The translations under genes and the position numbers were made by a program. The notes beneath the pieces were generated by a model. That model was not told the DNA's origin, made no database searches, and was given only the letters and a program-made list of their open reading frames with translations. A stretch of DNA of 64,000 nucleotides from Hyphomicrobiales bacterium (GTDB taxonomy: Bacteria > Pseudomonadota > Alphaproteobacteria > Rhizobiales > Beijerinckiaceae): assembly GCA_947455455.1 (NCBI GenBank), contig CANGOE010000003.1, forward strand, positions 29,520 to 93,519. The letters are read 5' to 3'. Of this stretch, positions 9,294 through 19,206 are shown one piece after another (within the stretch, counting starts at the first letter, position 1; each line of letters starts with the position of its first letter).

Positions 9294-10193
9294 ATGTCAT
9301 TATATCACCATGATCTGCAATCCCTGCGGCTGTTTGTCGCCATTTGCCATTTGCGCAGTGTGAGCCGGGCGGCCGAGCAGTTCAATCTGGCCATTTCAGC
9401 GGCCAGCCGCCGCTTGCGTCTGCTCGAGGATGAAGTGGGTGCGTCTCTGGTGACCCGGATGGCGCATGGGGTCGAACCGACCATGGCAGGGCTGACCACC
9501 CTGCGCTATGCCGAAAGCGTGTTGCGTTTGGCCGACGGGTTGGCGGCCAGCATGAGCGAGCATCATTCGGGCGTCAGGGGGCGGGTGCGGGTCTCGGCCT
9601 CCTCCTCGGCGCTGGTGCACCGGCTGGCGGGTGATCTGGCGGAATTTGTGCAAACCCATCCCGATATCCGTATTGATCTGGAAGAACGCCCCTCCGGCGA
9701 AACCATCAGCCAGATGGCGCGCGGACAGGCCGATATGGGAGTCTTCATCCGTGGTGTGCCGACCAGCGGCCTGCAGGTCTGGCCCTATGCGCAGGACAGA
9801 TTGTCGCTGGCTGTCTACCCGACCCATCGGCTCGCCGAACAGGATTCGGTGCAGTTCAGGGATCTGCTGAATGATGATTTCGTGGCTCTCGAAGTCGGCT
9901 CGGCCATTTACCGCCTGATGGCAGAGAAAGCCCGCGAACAGGGCCGCTATCTCAAAACCCGCGTGCAGGTCCGCAGTTTCGAGGTGATGTGCCAGATGAT
10001 CCGCAGTGGCCTGGGGATCGGTATTCTGCCCGAAGAGGCCCTGCGTCCGCTGGCCAGCGCGCTCGGTCTGTCCCTGATCCGGCTGGAGGAAGATTGGGCC
10101 ATCCGCCACATCGATATCGGCGTGCATGCAGGGCATGATATCGCCCCGCCAACCAAGCGTTTGCTCAATGCGCTGTGTGGGGTTGTGCTGTGA
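9294..10193 (+). CDS. LysR-family transcriptional regulator
   Basis: LQSLRLFVAICHLRSVSRAAEQFNLAISAASRRLRLLEDEVGASLVTR N-terminal HTH. Confidence 0.92.
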   Translation: MSLYHHDLQSLRLFVAICHLRSVSRAAEQFNLAISAASRRLRLLEDEVGASLVTRMAHGVEPTMAGLTTLRYAESVLRLADGLAASMSEHHSGVRGRVRVSASSSALVHRLAGDLAEFVQTHPDIRIDLEERPSGETISQMARGQADMGVFIRGVPTSGLQVWPYAQDRLSLAVYPTHRLAEQDSVQFRDLLNDDFVALEVGSAIYRLMAEKAREQGRYLKTRVQVRSFEVMCQMIRSGLGIGILPEEALRPLASALGLSLIRLEEDWAIRHIDIGVHAGHDIAPPTKRLLNALCGVVL

Positions 10194-10293
10194 TTATGGT
10201 TTCTTCAAATTAGAAATCTGCCTGCGTTCTTTTCTTATTTCCAATAAGCGGGATTGCCCTCTAGTCTGCTTCAGATGACAAGAGGATGACACC

Positions 10294-11463
10294 GTGCCGA
10301 TATCGATCCCTCTCTATGATGACCACAAGGATTTGCGCGAGGCTGTTGCGGCTTTGTGCGGCAAGTTCGACGGCGCCTATTGGCGCGAGATCGACGAGGA
10401 GCGCGGTTATCCCGAAGCCTTCGCCAAAGCCTTGACCGAGGCCGGCTGGCTGGCCGCTCTGATTCCCGAAGAATATGGCGGGGCAGGGCTGGGGCTGACA
10501 GAAGCCTCGATCATCATGGAAGAGATCAACCGTTCTGGCGGCAATTCCGGTGCGGTCCATGGGCAGATGTATAATATGTCGACCCTGTTGCGGGCCGGTT
10601 CCGAAGACCAGAAAAAGAAATATCTGCCACGCATTGCCGCAGGTGAATTGCGGATGCAGTCGATGGCGGTGACGGAACCGACCACGGGCACCGATACGAC
10701 CAAGCTCAAAACCACTGCCACCCGTCGCGGCAATCATTTCGTGCTCAACGGACAGAAGGTCTGGACCTCGCGTGTGCAACATTCCGATCTGATGATCGTG
10801 CTGGCCCGCACCACGCCGCTCGATCAGGTGCGCAAGAAATCGGAAGGCCTGTCGGTGTTTCTGGTCGACATTGCCGAGGCGATGGACAAGGGCATGACCG
10901 TGCGGCCGATCCGCAACATGGTCAACCATGAAACCAATGAAGTGTTTTTCGATGATCTGGAAGTGCCAGCCGAAAACATGATCGGCGAGGAAAACAAGGG
11001 CTTCCGCATCATTCTCGAAGGGTTGAATGCCGAACGGGTGCTGATTGCCGCCGAATGTATCGGGGATGCCTATTGGTTTATCGACAAGGCCTCTGCCTAT
11101 GGCAAGGAACGGATCGTGTTCGACCGGCCGATCGGCCAAAATCAGGGGATCCAGTTCCCGATTGCCAAATCCCACATTGCCACCAAGGCCGCCGATGCGA
11201 TCCGCTATCAGGCGGCGGCCCTGCATGATGCCGGTTTGCCCTATGGCACCGAGGCCAATATGGCCAAAATGCTGTGCGCGGATGCCTCGTGGGAAGCGGC
11301 CAATGCCTGTTTGCAGACGCATGGCGGCTTCGGTTTTGCCGCCGAATATGATGTGGAACGCAAATTCCGTGAAACCCGCCTCTATCAGGTTGCGCCCATC
11401 TCGACCAATCTGATTTTGGCCTATGTCGGCGAGCATGTGCTCGGCCTGCCGCGCTCGTACTGA
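10294..11463 (+). CDS. acyl-CoA dehydrogenase
   Basis: MQSMAVTEPTTGTDTTKLKTTATRRGNHFVLNGQKVWTS; QTHGGFGFAAEYDVERKFRETRLYQVAPIS. Confidence 0.92.
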   Translation: MPISIPLYDDHKDLREAVAALCGKFDGAYWREIDEERGYPEAFAKALTEAGWLAALIPEEYGGAGLGLTEASIIMEEINRSGGNSGAVHGQMYNMSTLLRAGSEDQKKKYLPRIAAGELRMQSMAVTEPTTGTDTTKLKTTATRRGNHFVLNGQKVWTSRVQHSDLMIVLARTTPLDQVRKKSEGLSVFLVDIAEAMDKGMTVRPIRNMVNHETNEVFFDDLEVPAENMIGEENKGFRIILEGLNAERVLIAAECIGDAYWFIDKASAYGKERIVFDRPIGQNQGIQFPIAKSHIATKAADAIRYQAAALHDAGLPYGTEANMAKMLCADASWEAANACLQTHGGFGFAAEYDVERKFRETRLYQVAPISTNLILAYVGEHVLGLPRSY

Positions 11464-11466
11464 GGG

Positions 11467-12756
11467 ATGGTGATGGCAGTCAGCGGATCGACCAGACCGA
11501 CACTGCCACTTCCCCCCTTGCCGACGGGCGCTCCGACTTTGGATGCCTATGGGGCTTTTGTCGCTCCTGCGCCGGACGTGGTTGCTGGGCATGGTGTTCT
11601 GGCGGGTGTGTCGCTGGCGATCAAGGATCTGCTGGTCTTTGGTGACCGGGTCCCGCTCTGCGGGCTGTCGGCGGCTCCTTTCGAGGCTCTCGGCCCTTCA
11701 TCGCCTGTTGTGGCCCGTCTGGTGGGTGAGGGGGCTTCGTTTGCCGGTTTTACCACACTGACGGCGCTGGCCTACGAGCCTTCGGGCGTGAATATCGATG
11801 GCACAAGGCCGCGTAATCCGTGGCATGGCGATTATATTTGCGGCGGGTCCAGTTCGGGTTCGGCTGTCGCAGTGGCGGCGGGGCTGGTTGATCTGGCGCT
11901 GGGATCCGACACCGCGGGTTCGTTGCGGATTCCAGCCCAATGTTCTGGCGTGGCTTCATGGAAGCCAAGTTTCGGCCTGTTGTCGCTTGAGGGCGTGATG
12001 CCTTTGGCTCCTTCGCTGGATTGCCTTGGGTTTATGGCCCGCGATGCGGATTTGCTGGCGCTTGTCGCCGGATTGTTTGCCGAACCGGCCCGCCATGTGG
12101 CTCGCGTGGCTGTTGCGCGCGATCTGCTCGCAGGATGCGATCCCGACATTGCCGCAATGGTCGAACGCACCATCCAGATGCTTGATCGCTTGGAGATCGC
12201 AAGGCGGGATGTGGCGATCAGACCGCTTGTGGCGCAAGCCGATGCACCGGTGTTCCGGCTCCTGATGGGCGAGGCCTATCGCTCCTTTGCGCCATTGTTA
12301 CACAGCACTAGGTTGCCTGCCGAATTGGCCAAGCGTCTGGACAAAGGATCAGCCGTGTCCGATGCCGATCTGGTGCAGGCCCGTGATGCGCTGGATGGTC
12401 TTCACAGCGAATGGTCCACCGCGCTGTTTGCCGACAATGACTGTCTGCTCCTGCCGGTGATGCCTGTCACAACACCGACGGTTGATGCCTGCACACAGGG
12501 CCATGCCGATTTTGCCCCGCGCCATCTCTATGCGCTGTCGGAATTCACCCGCTTTGTGAACGGGCTTGGTTTGCCCGCTGTCGCCCTGCCGATGGGATGT
12601 GATACACGCGGCTTGCCGATGGCGATGCAGTTGGTCGGGCCGAAAGGCTCCGATCGGGCCTTGCTGGCACTGGCCGGACAGTTGCAGACCTTGCGCGGGG
12701 AATTCAACGCGCCTGTTTCTTTTCCCTCCGATCCATCGGGTAAGATTGCACCATGA
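11467..12756 (+). CDS. amidase
   Basis: GGSSSGSAVAVAAGLVDLALGSDTAGSLRIPA amidase signature. Confidence 0.92.
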   Translation: MVMAVSGSTRPTLPLPPLPTGAPTLDAYGAFVAPAPDVVAGHGVLAGVSLAIKDLLVFGDRVPLCGLSAAPFEALGPSSPVVARLVGEGASFAGFTTLTALAYEPSGVNIDGTRPRNPWHGDYICGGSSSGSAVAVAAGLVDLALGSDTAGSLRIPAQCSGVASWKPSFGLLSLEGVMPLAPSLDCLGFMARDADLLALVAGLFAEPARHVARVAVARDLLAGCDPDIAAMVERTIQMLDRLEIARRDVAIRPLVAQADAPVFRLLMGEAYRSFAPLLHSTRLPAELAKRLDKGSAVSDADLVQARDALDGLHSEWSTALFADNDCLLLPVMPVTTPTVDACTQGHADFAPRHLYALSEFTRFVNGLGLPAVALPMGCDTRGLPMAMQLVGPKGSDRALLALAGQLQTLRGEFNAPVSFPSDPSGKIAP

Positions 12757-13946
12757 CAAGTCCGACAAAACCGACAGCTTTGGATCATTTGCGCGTGCTG
12801 GATCTGACACGTGTCAGGGCAGGGCCGACCTGTTGCCGGATTCTGGCCGATTTCGGGGCCGATGTGATCAAGATCGAGGCCCCCGACGGGGTGGATCCGA
12901 ATGAGGGCATGTCCGGTCCGCGTCTTGGCTATGACATGCAAAACCTGCATCGCAACAAGCGGTCGATCACCCTCAATTTGAAAAAGCCGGAAGGCCTGTC
13001 GGTCTTTATGGATCTGGTGCGCAAGGCCGATGTGGTGGTCGAAAACTACCGCCCCGATGTCAAAGACCGGATGGGCATCGATTATGAATCCCTGAAATCG
13101 GTGAACCCGCGCATTATCCTGTGCTCGATTTCCGGTTTCGGGCAGGACGGGCCCTATCGCAACCGCGCCGGATTTGACCAGATCGCCCAGGGCATGGGCG
13201 GGTTGATGTGGGTCACGGGCTTGCCCGAACAGGGGCCGGTGCGTGCAGGGATTGCGGTCGCCGATACATCGGCAGGGCTTTATGCCGCAACCGGTATTCT
13301 GGTGGCGCTGGCGGAGCGCGAAAAATCCGGCCTTGGCCAATGGGTGCATACCTCTTTGTTGCAGGCCCAGATTGCCGTATGCGATTTTCAGGCGGCGCGC
13401 TGGCTGGTTGACCATGCCGTGCCGCCGCAAGCAGGCAATGACCATCCCTATTCAACCCCGATGGGGGTGCTGGCCACGATCGACGGGTATATCAATCTCG
13501 GTGTCGGTGGTGACGGCCAGTGGCAGGCCCTGTGCGCGGCCATGGAAAGGCCCGATCTGGCCGCTGATCCCGATTATCTGACACAAACCGAGCGCTTCAA
13601 ACACCGCCAGCAATTGATGCCGATCCTCGCAGAGATTTTTGCCACCGAGACCTCGGCCCATTGGCTCTCTTTGCTGGAACGGCACGGCGTGCCGTGCGGG
13701 CCGATCTATAAAATGGACGAGGTGTTTGCCGACCCGCAGGTCCGGCATCTGAAGATGGCCGAGAGCGTGGCCCATCCCGATTTGGGCGAGATCGAACTGG
13801 TGGCACAACCGCTCGTCCTCTCGCGCACGCCGGCCGCCTTGATGTATCCTTTGCCAGCCAAAGGCGCACAGACCGAAGCTGTGTTGCGTGAGGCAGGCTA
13901 TGATGACGACAGCATTTCCCGTTTGCGCCATGCGCAAGTGGTCTGA
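12753..13946 (+). CDS. class III CoA-transferase (CaiB/BaiF)
   Basis: LRVLDLTRVRAGPTCCRILADFGADVIKIEAPDGVD; NKRSITLNLKKPEG; overlaps amidase stop by 4 nt. Confidence 0.93.
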   Translation: MTSPTKPTALDHLRVLDLTRVRAGPTCCRILADFGADVIKIEAPDGVDPNEGMSGPRLGYDMQNLHRNKRSITLNLKKPEGLSVFMDLVRKADVVVENYRPDVKDRMGIDYESLKSVNPRIILCSISGFGQDGPYRNRAGFDQIAQGMGGLMWVTGLPEQGPVRAGIAVADTSAGLYAATGILVALAEREKSGLGQWVHTSLLQAQIAVCDFQAARWLVDHAVPPQAGNDHPYSTPMGVLATIDGYINLGVGGDGQWQALCAAMERPDLAADPDYLTQTERFKHRQQLMPILAEIFATETSAHWLSLLERHGVPCGPIYKMDEVFADPQVRHLKMAESVAHPDLGEIELVAQPLVLSRTPAALMYPLPAKGAQTEAVLREAGYDDDSISRLRHAQVV

Positions 13947-13961
13947 GCCGGAGAACCGTGG

Positions 13962-14804
13962 ATGAGCGATAGCCAGAGCGCCAAGATCCCAAAAGATCTG
14001 ATCCAAAAAGACGCGTTGCCTGCCTGTCGCATCCGCTACGAGGTCGAGGGGGCCGTGGCCCGTCTGATTATCGACCAGCCGCAACGGATGAATGCCATGG
14101 CTTTGACCATGTGGGAGAGCCTGCCTGAATTGCTGGCGCGGGCCGAACAGGATCCGGCTGTTGTCTGCATTAGCGTGGAAGGCGAGGGCGAACGGGCTTT
14201 TTGTGCCGGCGCTGATATTTCGCAATTCGGTGATAACCGTTCGGGGGCCGATGCGGTTGCCCATTATGACAGGGCTGTGGAGGCGGGCAATCGGGCTTTG
14301 GCGGAAGTGTCCAAGCCGACTATTGCTGTCATTCGCGGCGTTTGCTTTGGCGGCGGTTTCGGACTGGCGCTGTGCTGTGATTTGCGCATTGCGCGGGACG
14401 ATGCCCGCTTCCGGATTCCTGCGGCCCGGCTGGGCCTCGGTTATGGTTTTGCCGGGACTGAATTGCTGGTGCGTAAACTCGGCATGGGTCCGGTCGCCGA
14501 TCTTTTGTTGAGTGCGCGCATCATCGGAGCGGATGAGGCCAAAAGCATGGGCATTATCAATGCCCTGTTTGCCCGTGAGAGCTTCGAGCAGGAGGCCGCC
14601 GCCTATCTGGCGCGGATCGCCGCCAATGCGCCTATTACCCTGAAAGCCACCAAACGGGCTTTGATCGAACTCACGCGGAACGAAACCGCACGCGACATCA
14701 GTGCTGTCGATGCCTTGGTCAGCCAAGCCTTTGCCAGTGCGGATTATCTGGAGGGCCAAGCGGCCTTTCGGGACAAACGGGATCCGGTTTTCAAAGGAGC
14801 ATAG
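13962..14804 (+). CDS. enoyl-CoA hydratase/isomerase
   Basis: ERAFCAGADISQF; GVCFGGGFGLALCCDLRIARDDARFRIPAARLGLGYGFAGTELL. Confidence 0.93.
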   Translation: MSDSQSAKIPKDLIQKDALPACRIRYEVEGAVARLIIDQPQRMNAMALTMWESLPELLARAEQDPAVVCISVEGEGERAFCAGADISQFGDNRSGADAVAHYDRAVEAGNRALAEVSKPTIAVIRGVCFGGGFGLALCCDLRIARDDARFRIPAARLGLGYGFAGTELLVRKLGMGPVADLLLSARIIGADEAKSMGIINALFARESFEQEAAAYLARIAANAPITLKATKRALIELTRNETARDISAVDALVSQAFASADYLEGQAAFRDKRDPVFKGA

Positions 14805-14834
14805 TCGGATCACACTGGGGCAACAAAGGATAGG

Positions 14835-15827
14835 ATGATCAAGATGAAGCGTCGAAGCATTCTCAAGGCTACACTGGCTCTTTCCATGGCCAGCGCACTT
14901 CCTGCCGTCGCATTTGCACAGACGGCAGCCCTGAATCCGCCAGTCAGTCTGACCGTCGGCTACCAGAAGGTCGGACATCTGGCACCGATGATTCTGATTG
15001 CCGATGATCTGAAAAAGCAGGGTGTCGACATCAAGCTGGTTGAATTCGCCCGTTATGCCGATGCCCGCACCGCCTTGCTGGCCGGATCGCTGGATGTGGC
15101 CTCGATCGGTCCTGCCGATCTGGCGATTGCCCTGGCCAATGGCTCGACCAATCTGGTCGGGATCATGGGTGTCGGTTCCTCGCCCAAATATGTGATTGCC
15201 AAAAAGGGTCTGAAATTCGATTCATGGGATGACATCAAAGGCAAAAAGATAGCCATTGCGCCCGGTTCCGCCGTCTGGTTCCAGTTTGCCGCAACCCTGA
15301 CCGAGAAGGGAATTCCCTATAATTCCTTCAATTCGGTCAATATTCAGGGTGGCGGGGCCAATTTCGATGCCGCTTTGGAAAAAGGCGAAGTCGATGCCAT
15401 CGTGACATGGGAACCGTTTGAATCGATCCCGGTCATGAAGGGGTACGGTTATTTCGCCAAAAATCTTGATTATTCGATCTCCAAATCGGTCGGAGCCGAA
15501 TTGGGCATGCTGGCGGCGAGCAAGGAGGTTGCCACCTCCAAGCGTGCGGCTGTCGAGCGCGTGGTCAATGCCTATGTCGCCAAGATGAAAGAGCTTGAGG
15601 CTTCGCCGGCCAAATTCGGCACGGCCATTGCCCAGTTGACGGGCCTTGAAGCCGATGTTTCGGCTGAAATTGCCAAAGTGATCAAGCTCGGCCCGGTGAT
15701 TACCCCGGACCAGATCAAGCGTCAGGCCAAGGCCTTCAATGAATTGGGCGTGATCCCGAAAGATGTGTCCGGTGACATTGAAAAATACTGGGATGCCAGT
15801 TTCCTCGATGCGGCCATGAAGAAATAA
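14835..15827 (+). CDS. ABC transporter substrate-binding protein (NMT1/THI5, SsuA/TauA-like)
   Basis: Signal peptide; LTVGYQKVGHLAPMILIADDLKKQGVDIKLVEFARYADARTALLAGSLDVASIGPADL. Confidence 0.9.
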   Translation: MIKMKRRSILKATLALSMASALPAVAFAQTAALNPPVSLTVGYQKVGHLAPMILIADDLKKQGVDIKLVEFARYADARTALLAGSLDVASIGPADLAIALANGSTNLVGIMGVGSSPKYVIAKKGLKFDSWDDIKGKKIAIAPGSAVWFQFAATLTEKGIPYNSFNSVNIQGGGANFDAALEKGEVDAIVTWEPFESIPVMKGYGYFAKNLDYSISKSVGAELGMLAASKEVATSKRAAVERVVNAYVAKMKELEASPAKFGTAIAQLTGLEADVSAEIAKVIKLGPVITPDQIKRQAKAFNELGVIPKDVSGDIEKYWDASFLDAAMKK

Positions 15828-15911
15828 GCATCGGGTCGTCATGACTAACCGGCGGGCGGATCATCCTGCCCGCCGGTGACTTGCCCGATCCATCGGGTTT
15901 TTGCGGGGGGT

Positions 15912-16763
15912 ATGATGTCGAAAGCCGAAAGCAAAACTGTGTCGCTGGTCCCGGCCCAATTATGGGGACGGTTGCGCAAAACCGTGCTGGCACTGGTTCT
16001 GCCTGTCACACTCGTCTGGCTGTGGCAGTTGGCGGGCACCGACGGGGCGATTGCCGGAGGCGCTTTGCCGACACCGGACCGTGTCTGGGCGGCGTGGATG
16101 AAATGGGCTTTCGGCACCTCGACCTTCGGCCTCAATCCCTATATCGGCACATGGACGCAAAGCCTGTGGTTTTCTGCCGGACGGGTGGTCTACGGTTTTG
16201 CGATAGCGATTGCGGTGGGCGTGCCGATCGGCATGATCATCGGCTGGTCCAAACTGGCTTCGGCGATGATCGACCCGACCATCCAGTGGTTGCGGCCGGT
16301 GCCGATTACCGCATGGTTGCCGATTTCCATTGCGATTTTCGGGATTCGTGATTTCGGTGCGGTGTTTCTGATCACCATCGGGGCGTTCTATCCGATTGTC
16401 ATCAACACAACCCAAGGCACGCGCGATGTCGATAAAAACTGGATCCGCGCCGCGCTGATGATGGGGGCGGGACAGCGCGATGTTCTGACCCGTGTGGTTC
16501 TGCCTGCGGCCTTGCCGTCGATTTTTACCGGATTGCGGATCGGTCTGGGGATCGCCTGGACGGCGGTGATCGTGTCAGAGATGGTGGCGGTCAAATCCGG
16601 TCTCGGTTACGTCCTGTGGGATGCCTATTATGTCGGGCGGATGGATATTGTGATCGCCGATATGGTGTCGATCGGTCTGATGGGCTTTTTGTCCGATCTG
16701 CTGATCGTTTCCATTGAAATCTGGGCGCTGCGCTGGCGTCGCCTGCAATCTTTCGACGCTTGA
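15912..16763 (+). CDS. ABC transporter permease (SsuC/TauC-like)
   Basis: RAALMMGAGQRDVLTRVVLPAALPSIFTGLRIGLGIAWTAVIVSEMVAVKSGLGYVLWDA. Confidence 0.92.
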   Translation: MMSKAESKTVSLVPAQLWGRLRKTVLALVLPVTLVWLWQLAGTDGAIAGGALPTPDRVWAAWMKWAFGTSTFGLNPYIGTWTQSLWFSAGRVVYGFAIAIAVGVPIGMIIGWSKLASAMIDPTIQWLRPVPITAWLPISIAIFGIRDFGAVFLITIGAFYPIVINTTQGTRDVDKNWIRAALMMGAGQRDVLTRVVLPAALPSIFTGLRIGLGIAWTAVIVSEMVAVKSGLGYVLWDAYYVGRMDIVIADMVSIGLMGFLSDLLIVSIEIWALRWRRLQSFDA

Positions 16764-16771
16764 GCAGGGCC

Positions 16772-17536
16772 ATGGTGATGATCAACTTTTCAAAAGTCTC
16801 GAAGGTCTATGGCGGTGCGCAGGGTGTGCGGGCGCTGGATCAGGTCGATTTCAGTGTGGCCGAGGGCGAATTTGTCGCTTTGCTCGGCCCCTCCGGTTGC
16901 GGCAAATCCACCTTGCTCAATCTCGTCGCCGGTTTCGAAAAACTGACCGAGGGCGAGATGCTGTTTGACGGACAGGCCGTATCGCGGCCCGGTCCCGATC
17001 GCGGTGTGGTGTTTCAGGAAGCCTCGCTTCTGCCCTGGTTGACGGTGTGGGAGAATGTGGTGTTCGGCCCGAAAGTGCAGGGCCTGATGCGCAATGAATA
17101 TGAGCCGCGCGCCCATGAGATCCTGAAAATTGTCGGGTTGGAGGCCTTCCACAAGGCGCTTCCGGTGCAATTATCGGGCGGGATGCGCCAGCGTGTCGGC
17201 ATTGCGCGCGCTTTGGTGATGCAACCCAAAGCCCTGTTGATGGACGAGCCATTCGGAGCGCTGGATGCCCAGACCCGCCTGTCGATGCAACAGCTGTTGC
17301 TGGAGGTGTGGCAGAGGCTGAAAACCACCGTGCTGTTCGTCACCCATGATATCGACGAGGCGATTTTGCTGGCCGACCGTGTCTGCGTAATGACCGCCAG
17401 ACCGGGCCGCATCACCAAGGAAATTCCGATTGATTTGCGCCGTCCGCGTTCGATCGACGATCTGACCAACAGTGAGTTTACCCACTTCAAGGCGCAGATC
17501 ATGACCGAAATGCGCGGTGCCCATGATCCGCATTGA
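16772..17536 (+). CDS. ABC transporter ATP-binding protein (SsuB/TauB-like)
   Basis: LLGPSGCGKSTLLNLVAGFEK; LSGGMRQRVGIARAL; ALLMDEPFGALDA. Confidence 0.94.
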   Translation: MVMINFSKVSKVYGGAQGVRALDQVDFSVAEGEFVALLGPSGCGKSTLLNLVAGFEKLTEGEMLFDGQAVSRPGPDRGVVFQEASLLPWLTVWENVVFGPKVQGLMRNEYEPRAHEILKIVGLEAFHKALPVQLSGGMRQRVGIARALVMQPKALLMDEPFGALDAQTRLSMQQLLLEVWQRLKTTVLFVTHDIDEAILLADRVCVMTARPGRITKEIPIDLRRPRSIDDLTNSEFTHFKAQIMTEMRGAHDPH

Positions 17537-17549
17537 TAAAGGAGTCTGA

Positions 17550-18428
17550 TTGGTGGCCAATCCTCGTATTCCCTATGTGATGTCGTCCGAACATCCCAAA
17601 TTGCCGCCGATGCAGGGCAAGCGCATTTTGGTGCATCTGGTGGTCAATGTCGAACACTGGCAGTTCGACCATGCCATGCCGCGCACCATCATCACCCCGC
17701 CGCATGGCCGCGAAACCGTGCCCGATGTGCCCAATTTCTCGTGGGCCGATTACGGCATGCGCGCCGGCATGCCCCGCCTTCTGGATCTGATCACCTCGCG
17801 CGGTCTGCCTGCCTCCACCAGCTTCAACGCCGGTGTGATCGATGCCTATCCGCAAGCCGCCGCGGCGATGCGCGATGCGGGCTGGGAATTTATCGGCCAT
17901 GGCATGCACCAAAAAGCCACCAACCATGTCGAAGGCGGGGAGGCGGCGCTGGTGCGGGCCTGTCTCGACAAGATCGAGGGCTTTACCGGCAAGCGTCCGC
18001 GCGGCTGGCTGTCGCCCGGCTTGCGCGAAACGGTTGATACGCCCGATGTTTTGAAGACGGCGGGGCTGGATTATGTCTGTGATTGGGTGGTCGATGATGT
18101 GCCCAACTGGATGAACACCACCTCCGGCCCGCTGATGGCCATGCCTTACAATCTCGAAATCAACGATTCCATCGTCTATGCGATCGAGCGCCACGCCACC
18201 GGCGAAATGCTCAAGCGTCTGGCCTTTACGCTGGAGCAATTCGAGCAGGAAAGCCGTGACACCGTGCGCGTGCTGGCGATTGGCCTGCATCCGCATCTGA
18301 TTGCGGTTCCGCACCGCATCCATGAATTGGCGGGCATGCTCGATCTGTTGATGGCCAGCAAAAACACTATTTTCACCACCGGCGAAGGCATTTGCGACTG
18401 GTATGCGCAAGCCTGTCCCGCCCGCTAA
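17550..18428 (+). CDS. polysaccharide deacetylase-like protein (allantoinase/PuuE-like)
   Basis: LVHLVVNVEHW; DYGMRAGMPRLLDLITSRGLPASTSFNAGVIDAYPQAAAAMRDAGWEFIGHGMHQ. Confidence 0.87.
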   Translation: MVANPRIPYVMSSEHPKLPPMQGKRILVHLVVNVEHWQFDHAMPRTIITPPHGRETVPDVPNFSWADYGMRAGMPRLLDLITSRGLPASTSFNAGVIDAYPQAAAAMRDAGWEFIGHGMHQKATNHVEGGEAALVRACLDKIEGFTGKRPRGWLSPGLRETVDTPDVLKTAGLDYVCDWVVDDVPNWMNTTSGPLMAMPYNLEINDSIVYAIERHATGEMLKRLAFTLEQFEQESRDTVRVLAIGLHPHLIAVPHRIHELAGMLDLLMASKNTIFTTGEGICDWYAQACPAR

Positions 18429-18435
18429 GGATGTT

Positions 18436-19206
18436 ATGATGGACCTTCAACTTTCCAATCGCCATGTGCTGATCACCGGTGGCTCCAAGGGAATCGGTCT
18501 GGCCTGTGCGCGCACCTATCTGGAGGCCGGTTGCTCGGTCACACTGGTGGCGCGCGATGCCGGACAGCTCGAACAGGCCAAATCCAGCCTCAAAGCCCCC
18601 GACAAGGTCCGCATCATCCCTGTCGATCTGTCTCAGGATCAGGAGCGCGAGCGCGTCTACCATCTGGTGCGCGATGTCGATATTCTGGTCAACAATGCCG
18701 GTGCGATCCCCGGCGGTGGCCTGCTCGATCTGTCGATGGCCCGCTGGGAGCAGGCCTGGGCGCTGAAAGTGCTGGGCTATATCCATCTGACCCAACTCTA
18801 TCTGGCCGATATGAAAGCCCGCCAAAGCGGCATCATTTGCAACATCATCGGGTCGGCGGGACGCAATCCGCGCTATGATTATGTTTGCGGAGCGACAGGC
18901 AATGCGGCGCTGATGGCCTTTACCTCGGCGATTGGCGGCAAATCGGTGGATTGGGGGGTGCGGGTGTTCGGCATCAACCCGTCCCCGACCAAAACCGACC
19001 GGATGATCACATTGTCCAAAGCCAAGGCCAAGGATTTGTGGGGCGATGAAAGCCGCTGGCAGGAGGTGCCTGCCGACCGGCCGCTGGGGCGGATGATCGA
19101 GCCGGAGGAAATCGCCCATATGGCGGCTTTTCTGTCCTCGCCGGCCTGCGGCTATGTCAGCGGGACGGTGGTTGATGTGGATGGCGGACTTTCGTTCAGG
19201 GGATGA
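18436..19206 (+). CDS. SDR-family oxidoreductase
   Basis: HVLITGGSKGIGLACARTYLEAG; DILVNNAGAIPGGG; YVSGTVVDVDGGLSFRG. Confidence 0.92.
   Translation: MMDLQLSNRHVLITGGSKGIGLACARTYLEAGCSVTLVARDAGQLEQAKSSLKAPDKVRIIPVDLSQDQERERVYHLVRDVDILVNNAGAIPGGGLLDLSMARWEQAWALKVLGYIHLTQLYLADMKARQSGIICNIIGSAGRNPRYDYVCGATGNAALMAFTSAIGGKSVDWGVRVFGINPSPTKTDRMITLSKAKAKDLWGDESRWQEVPADRPLGRMIEPEEIAHMAAFLSSPACGYVSGTVVDVDGGLSFRG

Noticed and set aside
10261-11592. 443-aa minus-strand ORF
   Set aside because: Antisense to the acyl-CoA dehydrogenase gene.
13452-14978. 508-aa minus-strand ORF
   Set aside because: Antisense to CoA-transferase and enoyl-CoA hydratase genes; spans several real genes.
14835-17536. Thiamine-precursor (ThiXYZ) transporter, suggested by the NMT1/THI5-like SBP
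   Set aside because: No THI element seen upstream and the genes lie inside a CoA-catabolic operon; an SsuABC/TauABC-like importer of unknown ligand is the safer call.
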